A stretch of 64,000 bases of DNA, from assembly GCA_030278955.1 (NCBI GenBank), contig JAOANR010000014.1, forward strand, positions 27,220,068-27,284,067, written 5' to 3'. Positions 11,146-21,215 of this stretch are shown in pieces. A program made the translations under genes and the position numbers. The notes below the pieces were generated by a model. The model saw only the letters and a list, made by a program, of their open reading frames with translations, was not told the DNA's origin and did not search any database. Each line of letters opens with the position of its first letter. The stretch's first letter is position 1. This stretch comes from Hygrophila difformis. Lineage: Eukaryota; Streptophyta; Magnoliopsida; Lamiales; Acanthaceae.

Positions 11146-11572
11146 TCCTTTGATGCTCCAGCTGAGGGGGAGGATGACTCTGAGGATACTCCTTGATCTG
11201 CCAAGTAAGGGGGAGTTCCAGTGGATATGGACAACAGTGTTTGGTTATCTTTCTGATGTTGGAACAACAACTTCTGTTATTTTTATTTCTGGAACAACTT
11301 GTATTAGTTCAGACACTACTTTACTTTGGTATTCTGGATTTCTGGTCTGTGGTCTGTATATGATGGATTTGATTCTGGAAGCTATGTCTTTTGGATATGG
11401 TATTATCTTTTATGGATGGATGTTTTTGATTAGGCCTGTTCTTCTTCAGCTCCTATCTTTTATGGCATGATTGGTTGTTGAATTCTTTATGCTCATTTGA
11501 TCTGATTATGTCTATCTGTGCTTCTTCCACTGTTTTGCTACTTGGCACGATCATCTCCACAAAGGGGGAGAT
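11146..11572 (+). other. 3' noncoding region and polypurine tract of the copia
   Basis: After the RT truncation the open frame runs on without recognisable domains and is rich in short G-runs. The polypurine tract AAAGGGGGAGA at 11561-11571 abuts the 3' LTR and marks the plus-strand primer site. No env-like frame is visible. Confidence 0.75.
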
Positions 11573-12401
11573 TGTTAGGGATATTTCTAGTATTGTGAAG
11601 ATGTTCGTAATATTTGTGGTTGTTGCAACATCGTGCCAACAACGTCTATTATTCTTCTCTGGAAAAGCACAAGATAGTACAGTGACGTGGCTTTTTCCCT
11701 AGCAGGCCTTAGAGGGTTTTAGATGGGCCTTAAACCCCATATAAATACCTGTCTTCATCCTAGGGAGATTTAAGCATCTTGAGCCGCAATCACAGAGCAT
11801 TTTACAGTATTCCAAAGCTGTGATTATGGCATCCTGGAGCTGTTGAACAGAATCCCCTGCTCTTCGTTGTTGACAGAAGACACCAACAACCATCCTACTA
11901 CTGGTATAGCCTTAGTTGTTGTATCTTCTTCATTTCTATGGGATTTTGGGATTGTGTTTAGGAATTTCTGGGTATATCCTTTGTAAACACAATCTGGGTA
12001 TTTTTTAGGTGTTTTAGCACCATTGAGCTTATCTTGTTTTGAGTAGCTAGATTCCACAAACACCACCTTAGCACCTGCTGGTGAATTGAGTGCATTTGGG
12101 TAGATAATTGAAGTTCCCATGTGTTATTCTAGTCTATTTGGGTAGATAGGAGAGTTCACTAGAACGTAAGGGTGTGTAGGGTGTGATTGACTCTTGTTCA
12201 ATTTGTTTGATGGAGATTTAGTGAAATCCTGGCTTGGAGCCCCCGGGTGTAGATCGGTTGATCGAATCGGGTAACCAAACTCTTTGAGTTCTTGTTTATT
12301 TCCGCACCTGTTTGTGTCTGCCTCTGGTTTTGGTTTGCAGGTTGTTGAGACATCGCTCAAACAACGCCCACAGGATTTTATCTATTAGATTGGGCCTGTC
12401 A
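11573..12401 (+). repeat. 3' LTR of the SIRE-like copia
   Basis: 829 bp, starting TGTTAGGG and ending GGGCCTGTCA, followed by the TSD TATGT. Close similarity to 6488-7328 implies a fairly recent insertion. Confidence 0.95.
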
Positions 12402-12590
12402 TATGTAACGCAAATGGTGAGAGCAGTGAAAGAGACAAATTGGAGGAAACTTGTATGCGCAATGCAAATTGTGAATCTGTGGTGTGTTTATTTCATTCAA
12501 CCGAGCAAGTATTTATAGAGCCAACAAAGTAATGACTCATGTTCTGAAAAGATACGTGGCAGACATCCATAATATGTATACATACGTGTA
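12402..12590 (-). repeat. 3' LTR (second piece) of the decayed copia
   Basis: Continues the LTR interrupted at 6487 and matches 15098-15280. In sense it contains a TATA-like CTATAAATACTTG (about 12506-12518). It ends in a region degraded by the deletion that removed the distal half of pol. Confidence 0.85.
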
Positions 12591-12602
12591 TGAACATGCA
12601 AT

Positions 12603-12735
12603 CTTTTGATAAATGACTCTGCCAGGCCATTTTGTGTATGGACATATGTTACATGATGTTCAACCAATCAGTTGCAATATTTTGATAAATGACTCTGCCA
12701 GGCCATTTTGTGTATGAACATATGCTACAGGATGT
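12603..12735 (-). repeat. Local tandem duplication in integrase remnant
   Basis: About 60 bp containing tgactctgccaggccatttt is repeated at 12603-12662 and 12679-12736 with a few differences. It lies at the deletion boundary between integrase and LTR and is probably a repair by-product. Confidence 0.75.
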
Positions 12736-13676
12736 TCAACACTTATTTCAATGGACATGCAATAATCATCAAATGCACGTGATGAAATATCTGCCGCATT
12801 ATCCAATCTTATTTTCTTAATTGGATAATCAGGGAATTGTGCTCGCAATTTGATTATCTGTGCAAGTAACTTTGCAAATACTTGATTGCGAGTAGATAAT
12901 AAACTAACATGAGACCATCTAGTTGACGCATCAACTAATACCATAAAATATTTAAATAGCCCACATGGTGGATCTACAGGTCAACATATATCACCCTTAA
13001 TTCGTTCAAGAAATACAGGTGATTCAATTCCCACTTTGCTTGCTGATGGTCTAATAATCAATTTTCCTTGGGAGCACGCAACACATGTAAATTCACTTGA
13101 ACTTCGAAATTTCTTTCCCTTCAGGGGATGACCCTGCGAATTTTCAATTATTCACTTTATCATTATACATCCAGGATGGCCAAAACGATCATGCCAAATC
13201 ATAAACTCATTTGGAATTATAGTCTTCTGATCTATTACATTATGGGCTTCATTGACATAAATTTTTATATAATATAGCCCAGATGAAAGGGACGGTAATT
13301 TTCCCAATAGATGCTTCATGCCAAGAGCTGTATTTGTGATCAATAAATATTCATAAGTCCCTTCGGTCAATGTCTCAATATGATATTCATTTCTGTGAAG
13401 ATCTTTAAAACTCAACAAGTTTCTTCGGGACTTGGGAGATAATAGTGTATTTTCAATAATAAGTTTTGTCCCATTCAAAAGGAACACTACAGCTCTTCCG
13501 GAGCCTTTGACCATATTCGCACTTCCACATATTGTATTAATTGGTGCATCTCCCAATTTTATATAAGAGAAATGATTCTTATTTTTCAATATTGTGTGCG
13601 TACTGGCATTGTCAATTAGGCATGTCTCATTATAACTTGAATTCATTTCTTCTTCTGGAAGAAAATGCTATATTAA
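12660..13676 (-). pseudogene. Copia Pol remnant (PR, pre-integrase, partial IN)
   Basis: The protease region has CLIDNASTHTIL, the copia active-site segment, with Asn where a Ser or Thr is more usual. The pre-integrase signature is IWHDRFGHPG near 13190-13160. The integrase core keeps MVLVDASTRWSH, IRLDNA and VEHPVAYVHTQNGLAES, but the motif after DNA, normally GEF, is altered. Stops and frame changes separate 13646-13152 from 12944-12660. Reverse transcriptase and RNase H are gone. This is the same decayed element as the gag at 13792-14828. Confidence 0.82.
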
Positions 13677-13791
13677 TATCCATGCCAAAAGCGTACAACG
13701 GGTACATATCAAAATTTGATACTTTAACTAATAAAGGATACAAAGAAAAATATATTAAAAATAAACACAACAAAACACATTAATTAATATC

Positions 13792-14828
13792 TTACATAAA
13801 GTCACCTATATCAAAATTTTCCGTGAAAGATGGTCCAGCATCTATATTGAAAGTGTCAGCTGCTTCAGGAGCTGGAATGATAGGCATAATAATATCATCA
13901 TTTGTAACCATATTTGTTTATGCCATTTTGTCTTTTCCCTTTACTGAACCTTGATATAATTTTACAAGATGTTCTGTGGTACGACAAGTCCGGGCCCAGT
14001 GTCCTTCCATACCACATCTGCAGCACTTGTCACTATCATCTTGCCATTTTTCATTCACTTGATTGTATGGTTCAAATCTTCTGGATTTTTTATTTTGATT
14101 TTGACCACGTGCACGACCTCGACCACGACCATAACCATGACCGCGACCATAACAACGACCACGGCCACGTCCGCGGTGACCACCTCGTGTATTATCCAAA
14201 GTTTGGTGGTTTCTAGAAATTTGAGCCGCATTCGCTTCTGGGAATAGACTAGCACCAGTGGGCCGTGTTTCATGATTCTTTAATAGTAGCTCATTGTTTT
14301 GTTCAGCCAACAATAAACAAACAATGAGTTCAGAATATTTCGTAAATCTTCTTTCTCGATATTGCTGATGCGGGAGCATATTCGAGGCGTGGAATGTGGT
14401 AAAGGTTTTTTCAAGCATCTCTTGATCAGATACCTTTTCACTGCACAATTTCAGCTGTGAAGTGATTCTAAACATGGCAAAGTTATATTCGCTGACTGTT
14501 TTAAAATCCTGCAATCTCAACGTCAGCCAATCATTTCTTGCTTTAGGAAGGTTGACCATCTTCAGGTGATCATACATTTCTTTAAATCCTCCCAGAGGTC
14601 AGCAGGATCTTGGAGGGTCAAGTATTCAGACTTCAAGGCTGAATCAAAGTGATGACGCAGAAAAATCATTGCCTTGGCTTTTTCAGAATTAGCCATATCA
14701 TTTTCCTTTTCGATAGTTCTTTCCAGATTCATTGAATCAAGATGCATCTTTACATCTATAGCCCATAGTTGATAGTTTCTTCCGGAAACTTCAAGGGGCG
14801 TAAAAAGTTGCTTCGCAAGGTTAGACAT
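13792..14828 (-). pseudogene. Copia Gag, one frameshift
   Basis: Starts at 14828 (MSNLAKQLFTPLEVSGRNY), a common start for this copia gag type. The frame shifts near 14570, and the second part runs 14577-13918. Order: gag core (LTLRLQDFKTVSEYNFAMFR), an Arg/Gly-rich segment (about 14195-14090), then the zinc knuckle CCRCGMEGHWARTC (about 14020-13980). An acidic tail (MPIIPAPEAADTFNID) follows after another break and ends at 13792. It is separated from the protease region by a short AT-rich gap. Confidence 0.85.
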
Positions 14829-14969
14829 GATTTATATTGAAAATAGTATAAATATATTACCTAGGATGACCTCCTTGTAGACTTGGAAATTTTCGGCAGA
14901 ATCCCGCTATGAACTTGTATTTTGGCAAACCTCGAACAGAACCTAACTGGTATTTCAGCAAAACTTGAA

Positions 14970-15289
14970 TAACTCTCGTGCTAATAACGTGTTATATAAA
15001 TATTAAAATATAACTAGTATACCAGCCTATTAGCACTTATATAATACTAGTATTGTAGTAGAGACTGAAAACTAAGAAATGTAAAGAGATGAAAATAAGT
15101 ATGTAACGCAAATGGTGAGAGCAGTGAAAGAGACGAATTGGAGGAAACTTGTATGCGCAATGCAAATTGTGAATCTGTTGTGTGTTTATTTCATTCAACC
15201 GAGCAAGTATTTATAGAGCCAACAAAGTAATGACTCATGTTGTGAAAAGATACGTGCCAGACATCCATAATATGTATACATGTATAACA
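14970..15289 (-). repeat. 5' LTR and PBS of the decayed copia
   Basis: The LTR is 14990-15289: in sense it starts TGTTATACATG and ends ATATAACA. Next to it, at 14970-14989 in sense, is CGTTATTAGCACGAGAG. This closely matches the CGTTATCAGCACGAGAG motif found just inside the 5' LTR of many plant copia elements, taken as the primer site. A TATA-like box in sense is at about 15202-15215. Confidence 0.85.
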
Positions 15290-15813
15290 ACTACTAAAAA
15301 ATAAGATAATAAAATGAACACATTAAAATTATTACTTTTAATAAGTTAATGAAATTGTCTCCTGGTTGAAAAGTATTCACACGGTTTAACAGGTTGAGTC
15401 AATGGTTGATTTTCTTTTTGTTTTTCCTTTTGTGTTTTATTATTATTTCTAATTCTAATACTATTAATAATACAAGGATGAAGACTTGGCTAAATGATCC
15501 AGTCCTTACCTTTTAATATTATGGTTGTGGATTTGATTTTTCATCCGATCTTTCGTCCATCATATTTATTTTTTTGTAAGTTGTGTCGTTTGGATTAATA
15601 TTATAAATATTGAAATTTTAAGTTATTTATGTTTGGATAATGGAAGCTAGTGAATTCAAATTTAATTTTCTTTTGGGATGAGAACTTGGCCAAGTGATCA
15701 AGTCTCATGGCTTCCAACATGGCTCCATATCCCTCCCATTTCTCTTTGTTCCTTTGTAATTTGTGTGATATATGAGTCCCCGCTATCCTTTTTTAGCATG
15801 TATAGATGTTTAA

Positions 15814-15856
<43 letters not shown>

Positions 15857-15957
15857 TTCTTTTAATCATTCTAGGAATATAACAAGTGAATTGGGACAAT
15901 CACAACAGAAAATGTAACAAGCGGAATAGGATAAAGAACACATCATTTCCTTTCTTC
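15290..15957. other. AT-rich stretch with two degenerate SINE copies
   Basis: No gene. Bases 15674-15795 match the SINE at 16421-16596: the gggatgagaacttggcc head and the tttgtaatttgtgtgata tail are present but the B-box segment is lost. Bases about 15474-15570 look like a third, more diverged copy (ggatgaagacttggctaa, then a worn B-box-like ggttgtggatttgat). The rest is unstructured AT-rich DNA. Confidence 0.5.
15814..15856. repeat. (AAT)n microsatellite
   Basis: About fourteen uninterrupted AAT units, just after a degenerate SINE copy. This placement is typical of microsatellite growth from a SINE A-rich tail. Confidence 0.95.
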
Positions 15958-15960
15958 TTA

Positions 15961-17133
15961 GGCCATGTTCTCTTCGCCTGAAATAAGTTGTTCTGATTTG
16001 AATTTTATAACATCTTGTCTGATCTGGATCTTATTTTTTTTTTCTGGTCTGATCTAATTCGATATGCTCTGGTCTATATGAATTTTTTATACTTAAAAGT
16101 ATTGTTATTATAAAATAATAATAATATAAAAATAATAATAATTATTAAATTGTAATAAATTATTAATAACAAAATTATTATTATTATTATTATTATTAAA
16201 TTCGTTGTAACAATTAACTTTAAATTATTAATTTTTCTAATTAATTAATGTATTATTATTATATTATAATTATTTATTAATTATAAGAAAATCGCTAATG
16301 TATTATTAATTACTATTTCATTTCATTTCTTTTTTAAAGTATATTTCAATTATTTATTTTCTTTAAAAAATTGTTTTAAAATACTTATTTGTAATACTTA
16401 ATGTTAATGTTCTTCGTTATTGGGGATGAGAACTTAGCCCAAGTGGTTAAGTCCCGCGAATTCCAACGGAAGGTTGGAGGTTCGATTTCCCACCGGCCCC
16501 CTATCCCTCGCTTTTATCCTCCTTTGTAATTTGTGTGACATGGGCTCCCACCACCCCTTTACAGGCCTTCAATGGCTCCTCAAAAAAAAAAAATAATTCG
16601 TTATGAAATTTAATTCACACGTGTTAGCCATCACAAATGGGAAGTCTAAGAACTTTTTTTAAAAATAAATTTCTTTTTTTAATTAAAAAATTTAAAATGA
16701 CATATTCCATGAGTCATATAAGTATATATATTTTCAAAATTCCAACATTTTATATTTTTATATTTTTAAAATAAATATCATGTTATCATAACTAATAATT
16801 TATATATTATTTATTAAAAATATTTTATTGATCCGCACACATTAATATAAAAAAATATACAATATTGAAAGTATTTATATTAATAAAATATATTAAGAAT
16901 GTTATTAGTATATTTAAATAATTTATAAATTGCATTTTTTTTATTCTTTATAAAAAATATTATGTGTGATTATATAATTTTATTATAAAGATCTTATCTG
17001 GTCTGGTCTGAATTCATCTGGTTTGGTCTGATCTTAATTAGTCTGGTCTGATCTTATTTAATCTGGTCTGGCTTGATCTGATTTTAATGAAAATAAATAA
17101 ATAAGTTCTGAAAATATGTCTCAGAACAGGGCC
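15961..17133. mobile_element. Tourist-like (PIF/Harbinger) non-autonomous element
   Basis: Ends are GGCCATGTTCT on the left and, as reverse complement of the right end, GGCCCTGTTCT. They are flanked by TTA at 15958-15960 and 17134-17136. GGCCCTGTTC-type termini with a TTA duplication are characteristic of Tourist/Harbinger elements. Subterminal DNA on both sides is rich in the short motif tctggtctgatc (16010-16085 and 16990-17080), as expected for transposase-binding repeats. No transposase frame is present. A SINE sits inside; without it the element is about 1 kb. Confidence 0.7.
16421..16596 (+). mobile_element. tRNA-derived SINE with 8-bp TSD
   Basis: The RNA polymerase III A-box-like TTAGCCCAAGTGG is at 16434-16446. 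The B box GGTTCGATTTC is at 16479-16489. A unique body and a poly-A tail (16582-16593) follow. The 8-bp duplication TTCGTTAT flanks it at 16413-16420 and 16597-16604. The box spacing fits a tRNA-derived head. It inserted into the Tourist-like element, so it is the younger of the two. It is not a tRNA gene, because the cloverleaf cannot be closed. Confidence 0.87.
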
Positions 17134-17136
17134 TTA

Positions 17137-18050
17137 GTCCTATATGATGCCCCTACAAAAATCTTATTTTTTTTAAAAAAAAAGAAATTTATAAATACGA
17201 ATCTTAAATTTATACGTAAATTATTATGTTTCACCCATTTATTCCCGTTCTCTCTTTAATGGGCCAAAGAGATGCAAATCATGTTGAGAGATCCGACGGG
17301 CCCAAAAGCTGCGAAACAGTCCTCCAATAGCCTCCAATGGACAGTAAGTATTTTTTTCGTTATAATTAATATTTACGAATTATTTATGGTACTTTGGGGG
17401 TGTTTAAGTTACATTTTCTATATTTATCTTTCGGGTTAACAAACTATTTTGTTAAGAGTTATCAATGAGCGGTGATATCGGGGTTGGATCGGTGTTGTAA
17501 GATCGTAGGATCGATGAGCGATCTGATCCATCCTCTATCTTTTTTTTCTTCTTCTTCTTTTTTTTTTTTTTTTTTTTTTTTCCAATTATAGATTTATAGG
17601 CTCAGAGTCTAGAGATGCACTTCGATACTTCCAATTCTCACTCTCAGTATATGAAATGAATGAGTAAAATGAATACAACAGTTATCAAGATTATTGCAAT
17701 GTTACTCATTCATTTGTTAGTAGTAAAATTACTTATTGTATCTGCTTATTTGTGGTTTTGGTTTTAGTTTGATGCTTGGAATTTCCGTTATAGGAATGTT
17801 GTTTTGTCAGTTTTGTTTAATGTCTATTTGCATATATTGCACTCAGAATGGTTGAGTTCTATGCCATTGTTAACTTCCATTGAAGGAACAATTATTTGTT
17901 GGTTAAGAATAATTTGGTAAATTAGCTATCAAATTCTTGTTCAAAATGAATATAGAATAGACATTTCCAATTCTAGTCGTCACATGTTTACTGAGATAAT
18001 TAACAAGGGGTGTGGCTTTGGTGCATACATCTGTACATGCATACTTTATA
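17137..18050. other. Gene-free stretch
   Basis: No coding frame is supported. A less AT-rich patch at 17265-17345 contains a donor-like CAGTAAGT. A long pyrimidine tract at 17545-17582 is followed by an acceptor-like tatag, so a leader intron of a lost gene is conceivable, but nothing translates on either side. The remainder is AT-rich. Confidence 0.4.
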
Positions 18051-18308
18051 CTCCCTCCGATCTCCAATAAATGGAATGTTAGGAAAATCAGCACTATTCA
18101 CAAACGTACTTTAATTTAAAGTTTTATTAGTTATACAAGTTAAAATATAGCCAAGTGAGACCTTGTTAGATTCGTCTCGTCGAGTAGTTTTTAAATATCG
18201 AACTTTTAGAATATATACTTATACCGAAATTGAGATATTAATCATTTAAAATGTGCATTGGACTGCGTGCACAGTGGGTCCGTTTCAATTTTTTGAGAAC
18301 GAAGGGTG
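18051..18308. mobile_element. Stowaway-like MITE, copy 1
   Basis: 258 bp with the left end CTCCCTCCGA, the hallmark terminus of Stowaway/mariner MITEs. The right end is a worn inverted copy (aacgaagggtg). TA lies at both sides (18049-18050 and 18309-18310). A second family member lies reversed at 24810-25069; the shared internal run includes TTTAAAATGTGCATTGGACT. No ORF. Confidence 0.68.
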
Positions 18309-18310
18309 TA

Positions 18311-18894
18311 TATGATGGGAGAGTTGTTTCATGTGATAGAAGAGGTGTCTCATGTGATGGAAGAATATTTTATGGGTGTGTGATGGGAGATATTTTTTAT
18401 GTGATGGATGAATATATAATGTGAGTGATGTTCTATGGACTATGGAGGGGTGACAAAAAACGCTATACTGAAATACCGTTAATGTTACCTTCCCTAACAG
18501 AAAAATTTCGGTATGGGTAAAAATCACACAGATATTGATACCGAATATTTCGGTATACCGAAAATTTTGACATACCAAAAAATGCATTATTTACCGTTTC
18601 AAATCGACATACCGAACCATACTGAAAAAAAAAATCAATACCGGAACATAAATACCGAAAAATGCGTTATATACCATTACAAATCGACATATTATCGAAC
18701 CATACCGAAAAAAAAAACAAAACAAAACCGGAACATATTCCAATCGCGGGTATACCAAAAATTACTTAAATTGACCCTTCAAAGTATTCCAAATGTCTTA
18801 CCACAACAATAAACATTAAATTTTAAAATAATATTAAAATTAATGTTTCGGTATTACGGTATACCGAAATGCCGAAAATCTCATATGCCCATAC
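18311..18894. repeat. ATACCGAA-rich repeat with inverted ends
   Basis: Bases 18311-18420 hold loose repeats of tgatggaaga. Bases 18455-18885 hold many copies of ATACCGAA and its reverse complement. The flanks of that part are inverted to each other: tatactgaaataccgttaatgtta near 18460, against taatgtttcggtattacggtata near 18842. This suggests a non-autonomous DNA transposon, possibly hAT-like, but the termini cannot be fixed. The overlapping short ORFs are repeat translations. Confidence 0.45.
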
Positions 18895-19805
18895 TTTTTT
18901 TTTTTTTTTAATTAAGAAAGCTTCATTTATTTCACAGCCAAAGCATAGAACAATTACACCACATACAACAAGCACCAACCCATTATCAATTCCTACCGCA
19001 ATTCGGAGACAGCGCACGGACCCAACTGAAAGTAACTACACACAAGACAACCATCATCATGGCAAATCGAAATACATCTCCTCAATCTAATCCCCACTCT
19101 TACATGAGATATAGAAGAACCCCTACTATCCAAACAACACTAACCTCTCCTGCCCTTAATCTTCATATGCAGCATCAGTCCAACACGGGAATATAAAAGA
19201 GAAGCTGGAGATTAACAACATCAGATGTATCCGACCATTCAGGCTTTCACTACCTCAATGCCAAGACAGGATTACAGCCACATTTCCACCCTTCCTTCTG
19301 GCGCCGCACCATTCCAAGCCCAATGGTATGCTGTGTTGTTTCGCTCTCTCAACATATGTTCTTCTGTCTTACCACATTTCGCGAGTCACATTAAAAAATT
19401 AGCCGTAGAAGAGGAAATCCTTGGCCCCGTATAAGCGCCAAACATATCCGATTGATTGCCCTTATTTCCACCTCTGTAGAATCAGTATGCCCAATGTAAT
19501 CTGACAAGGTAAAGATCACTTAGCCCTCATCATTTCTAATGATCCCACCAATCCCTGCCGGTCCTGTATTTCCCAATGAGGAGCCATCTGTGTCACCCTC
19601 CCTCGGCCGTTCCCACACCAACCCTCTTCAAGGAATCTTGATTCGTAGTCTCCTAATATTATCAGTCTGCCATGGATCGTATTGGATATGATTATCAAAC
19701 AAGAACACAAAACCAATGAGAAAGGATAATGAAGGCTACCAGTTTGGAAAACACTGAATTGGACTCGATTGTGCACAAATTGCACCACCTAATCCCTCTT
19801 CCGTT
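18895..19805 (-). mobile_element. 5'-truncated LINE tail with RNase H remnant
   Basis: The 3' end is marked by a 15-base T run at 18895-18909, a poly-A tail in sense. In the minus strand, about 19640-19430 translates to an RNase H-like start (DTDGSSLGNTGPAGIGG, then IIRNDEG, a stop, then DSTEVEIRA). This is the domain found at the C-terminus of plant L1-type ORF2. The upstream limit is uncertain and no target duplication was found. It landed in or beside the ATACCGAA repeat. The coding part is broken by stops and frameshifts. Confidence 0.62.
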
Positions 19806-20340
19806 AATCCTTATGGCGTCTGTACGATCGAGCACACCTCCAAGCTCGAAAGGAGAATCCAACAATGGTGGAAACTCATGGATGAACCCTTTGAAGCTCT
19901 CGGATTAAACCAAAGAGAAAAATTCACTCAAATTATGTTATATTCATCAAAAGGTTGAGTTACACAATGTCAAGGATGACCTATATAAAGGCATCTGAAA
20001 TTACAAAGGATTAAACAAACAAAGTTGAAAAATAAACAAGTAAAGGAAACCCTAAACTGGTATAGGACGCCAAACGAGACGATGACGCGGAACAGACGCA
20101 TTCCTCGTCGATGACGCGGAACAAGTGGGCGTCAAAGGTGGATGATGCAATCCTCGTCGATGACGCGAAACTGTATGACGTCAAGGGCGGGGGTTGGCGT
20201 CAATGGTGGAGGTTGACATTGTGGAAGCTCCAGTCAAGGTGGATGACACAATCCCTGGTTATGACGCGGAACAAGCTTGGCGTCATAGGCGGAGGATAGC
20301 GCCATGAGTTGGTCTGGCGTCATAAATGTTGGAATTTCAC
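19806..20340 (-). repeat. 3' LTR of the CRM-like gypsy, with GACGC motif array
   Basis: It lies just past the end of the CRM-like pol in sense. It contains a TATA-like CCTTTATATAGG (about 19979-19990) and, upstream of that in sense, an array of TGACGC-type motifs at 20060-20320 with copies in both orientations (gatgacgcgg, ttggcgtca, gtatgacgtca). The exact ends are uncertain because no second LTR is present for comparison. Confidence 0.5.
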
Positions 20341-20565
20341 TTGTTTAAATATTCCACGTGCATGCATGCACTTGTTGAAACTGAAATACAAGTTTATTAA
20401 ATGTTCGAACTCCAGTAGGTTTCCGACGGTGGTTCCGGTCACGATTCCGGCGATCGACATTCCGGTTGCTCTTGATTACTGTTGGATGCCCGGATCTATT
20501 GCGGTGGGTCCGGGGTCTTCATTTTGGATCAGCAGCTTCAGGCCCATTTTCCCGGCTTTGGTTTT

Positions 20566-21215
20566 TTACAGCTCCTCTTCAAATCTCTGGTTCAACAGCT
20601 CCGCGATTCTGACCATGTACTTCTTTGTCAACTGTTTTGATACCGGGCCTTCGAGAAATATTGGGATCAGCAGGGTCCTCGTTCCGGCTTCCATGCCATC
20701 CCCACCCCCTTGGGGAGGTTGAGCCATCAACCGACCAGAATCTTCCTCGTCCTGCTCGAACAGAGTCAGATCTGCAACATTAAAGACAGGATTAATATGG
20801 CCATATTCCTCAGTTAATTGCAGTTTATAGGCATTATTATTAATCCTCAATAAAACTTTGAAAGGCGCATCTCCTCTCCTCTCGGAGACAATTTGTTGCG
20901 TCGGCTGGTGGGAAACCGTTCTTTCTTCCAATTAAGCCACACCCAATTGCCAGGATTCAGTTTCAGCTCTTTTCTGCCTCGATTGTTGTATTTTGCATAT
21001 CCCTCAGCTGCTTTGGCCAGGCTGTCTCGCACATCCCTATGCATCTCCTTGATTGCAGTTGCCCTGTTCCAGCCATTAATATTAAGGTGCTCATTACAGG
21101 GCAATGACAGCAAATCAAGTGGCATTAATGGATTAAACCCGTACACAACTTCAAATGGTGACATGTGTGTGGCGCTGTGTACGTGTCTATTGTATGCGAA
21201 TTCGATATAGGGCAA
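20566..21215 (-). pseudogene. Integrase C-terminus of the CRM-like Pol
   Basis: Continues the integrase frame after a TGA next to 21215 (PYIEFAYNRHVHSATHMSPF, a conserved integrase tail motif). A frameshift near 20900 moves it to the frame that ends at 20566. The last part has DAPFKVLLRINNNAYKLQL and NPVFNVADLTLFE, the GPY/F-type tail of chromoviral integrases. No clear chromodomain is seen. Confidence 0.82.

Larger units (their letters stand above)
6488..12401 (+). mobile_element. Complete-ended Ty1/copia (SIRE-like) with TSD TATGT
   Basis: LTRs at 6488-7328 and 11573-12401 begin TGTTAGGG and end GGGCCTGTCA. The 5-bp target duplication TATGT is present at 6483-6487 and 12402-12406. The PBS matches initiator Met tRNA (TGGTATCAGAGC). 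The polypurine tract is AAAGGGGGAGA. The internal region carries gag with two zinc knuckles, then protease, integrase and the start of reverse transcriptase, all in one frame. RT is cut after MDIKTAFL and the remaining RT/RNase H is deleted, so the copy is defective. The long coiled gag, RPPLFDG start and Met PBS suggest a SIRE/Maximus-type lineage, which is an inference. It inserted into the LTR of the older minus-strand copia. Confidence 0.95.
6390..15289 (-). mobile_element. Decayed Ty1/copia element, split by a younger copia
   Basis: A minus-strand copia element. The 5' LTR is 14990-15289 and the 3' LTR is in two pieces (about 6390-6487 and 12407-12590), separated by the nested copia at 6488-12401. 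Gag, protease, pre-integrase and part of integrase are recognisable. The rest of integrase, reverse transcriptase, RNase H and the polypurine tract are deleted, so the integrase fragment runs almost straight into the 3' LTR. The LTR halves match each other closely once the insertion is removed: the run gtaacgcaaatggtgagagc occurs at 12405 and 15102. It is not autonomous. Confidence 0.85.

Noticed and set aside
16421..16596. tRNA gene
   Set aside because: A and B boxes are present, but no cloverleaf with paired acceptor and anticodon arms can be formed. The poly-A tail and TSD show a SINE.
17265..17640. First exon and intron of a host gene
   Set aside because: A donor-like and an acceptor-like site exist, but neither flank contains a coding frame; kept only as a remark.
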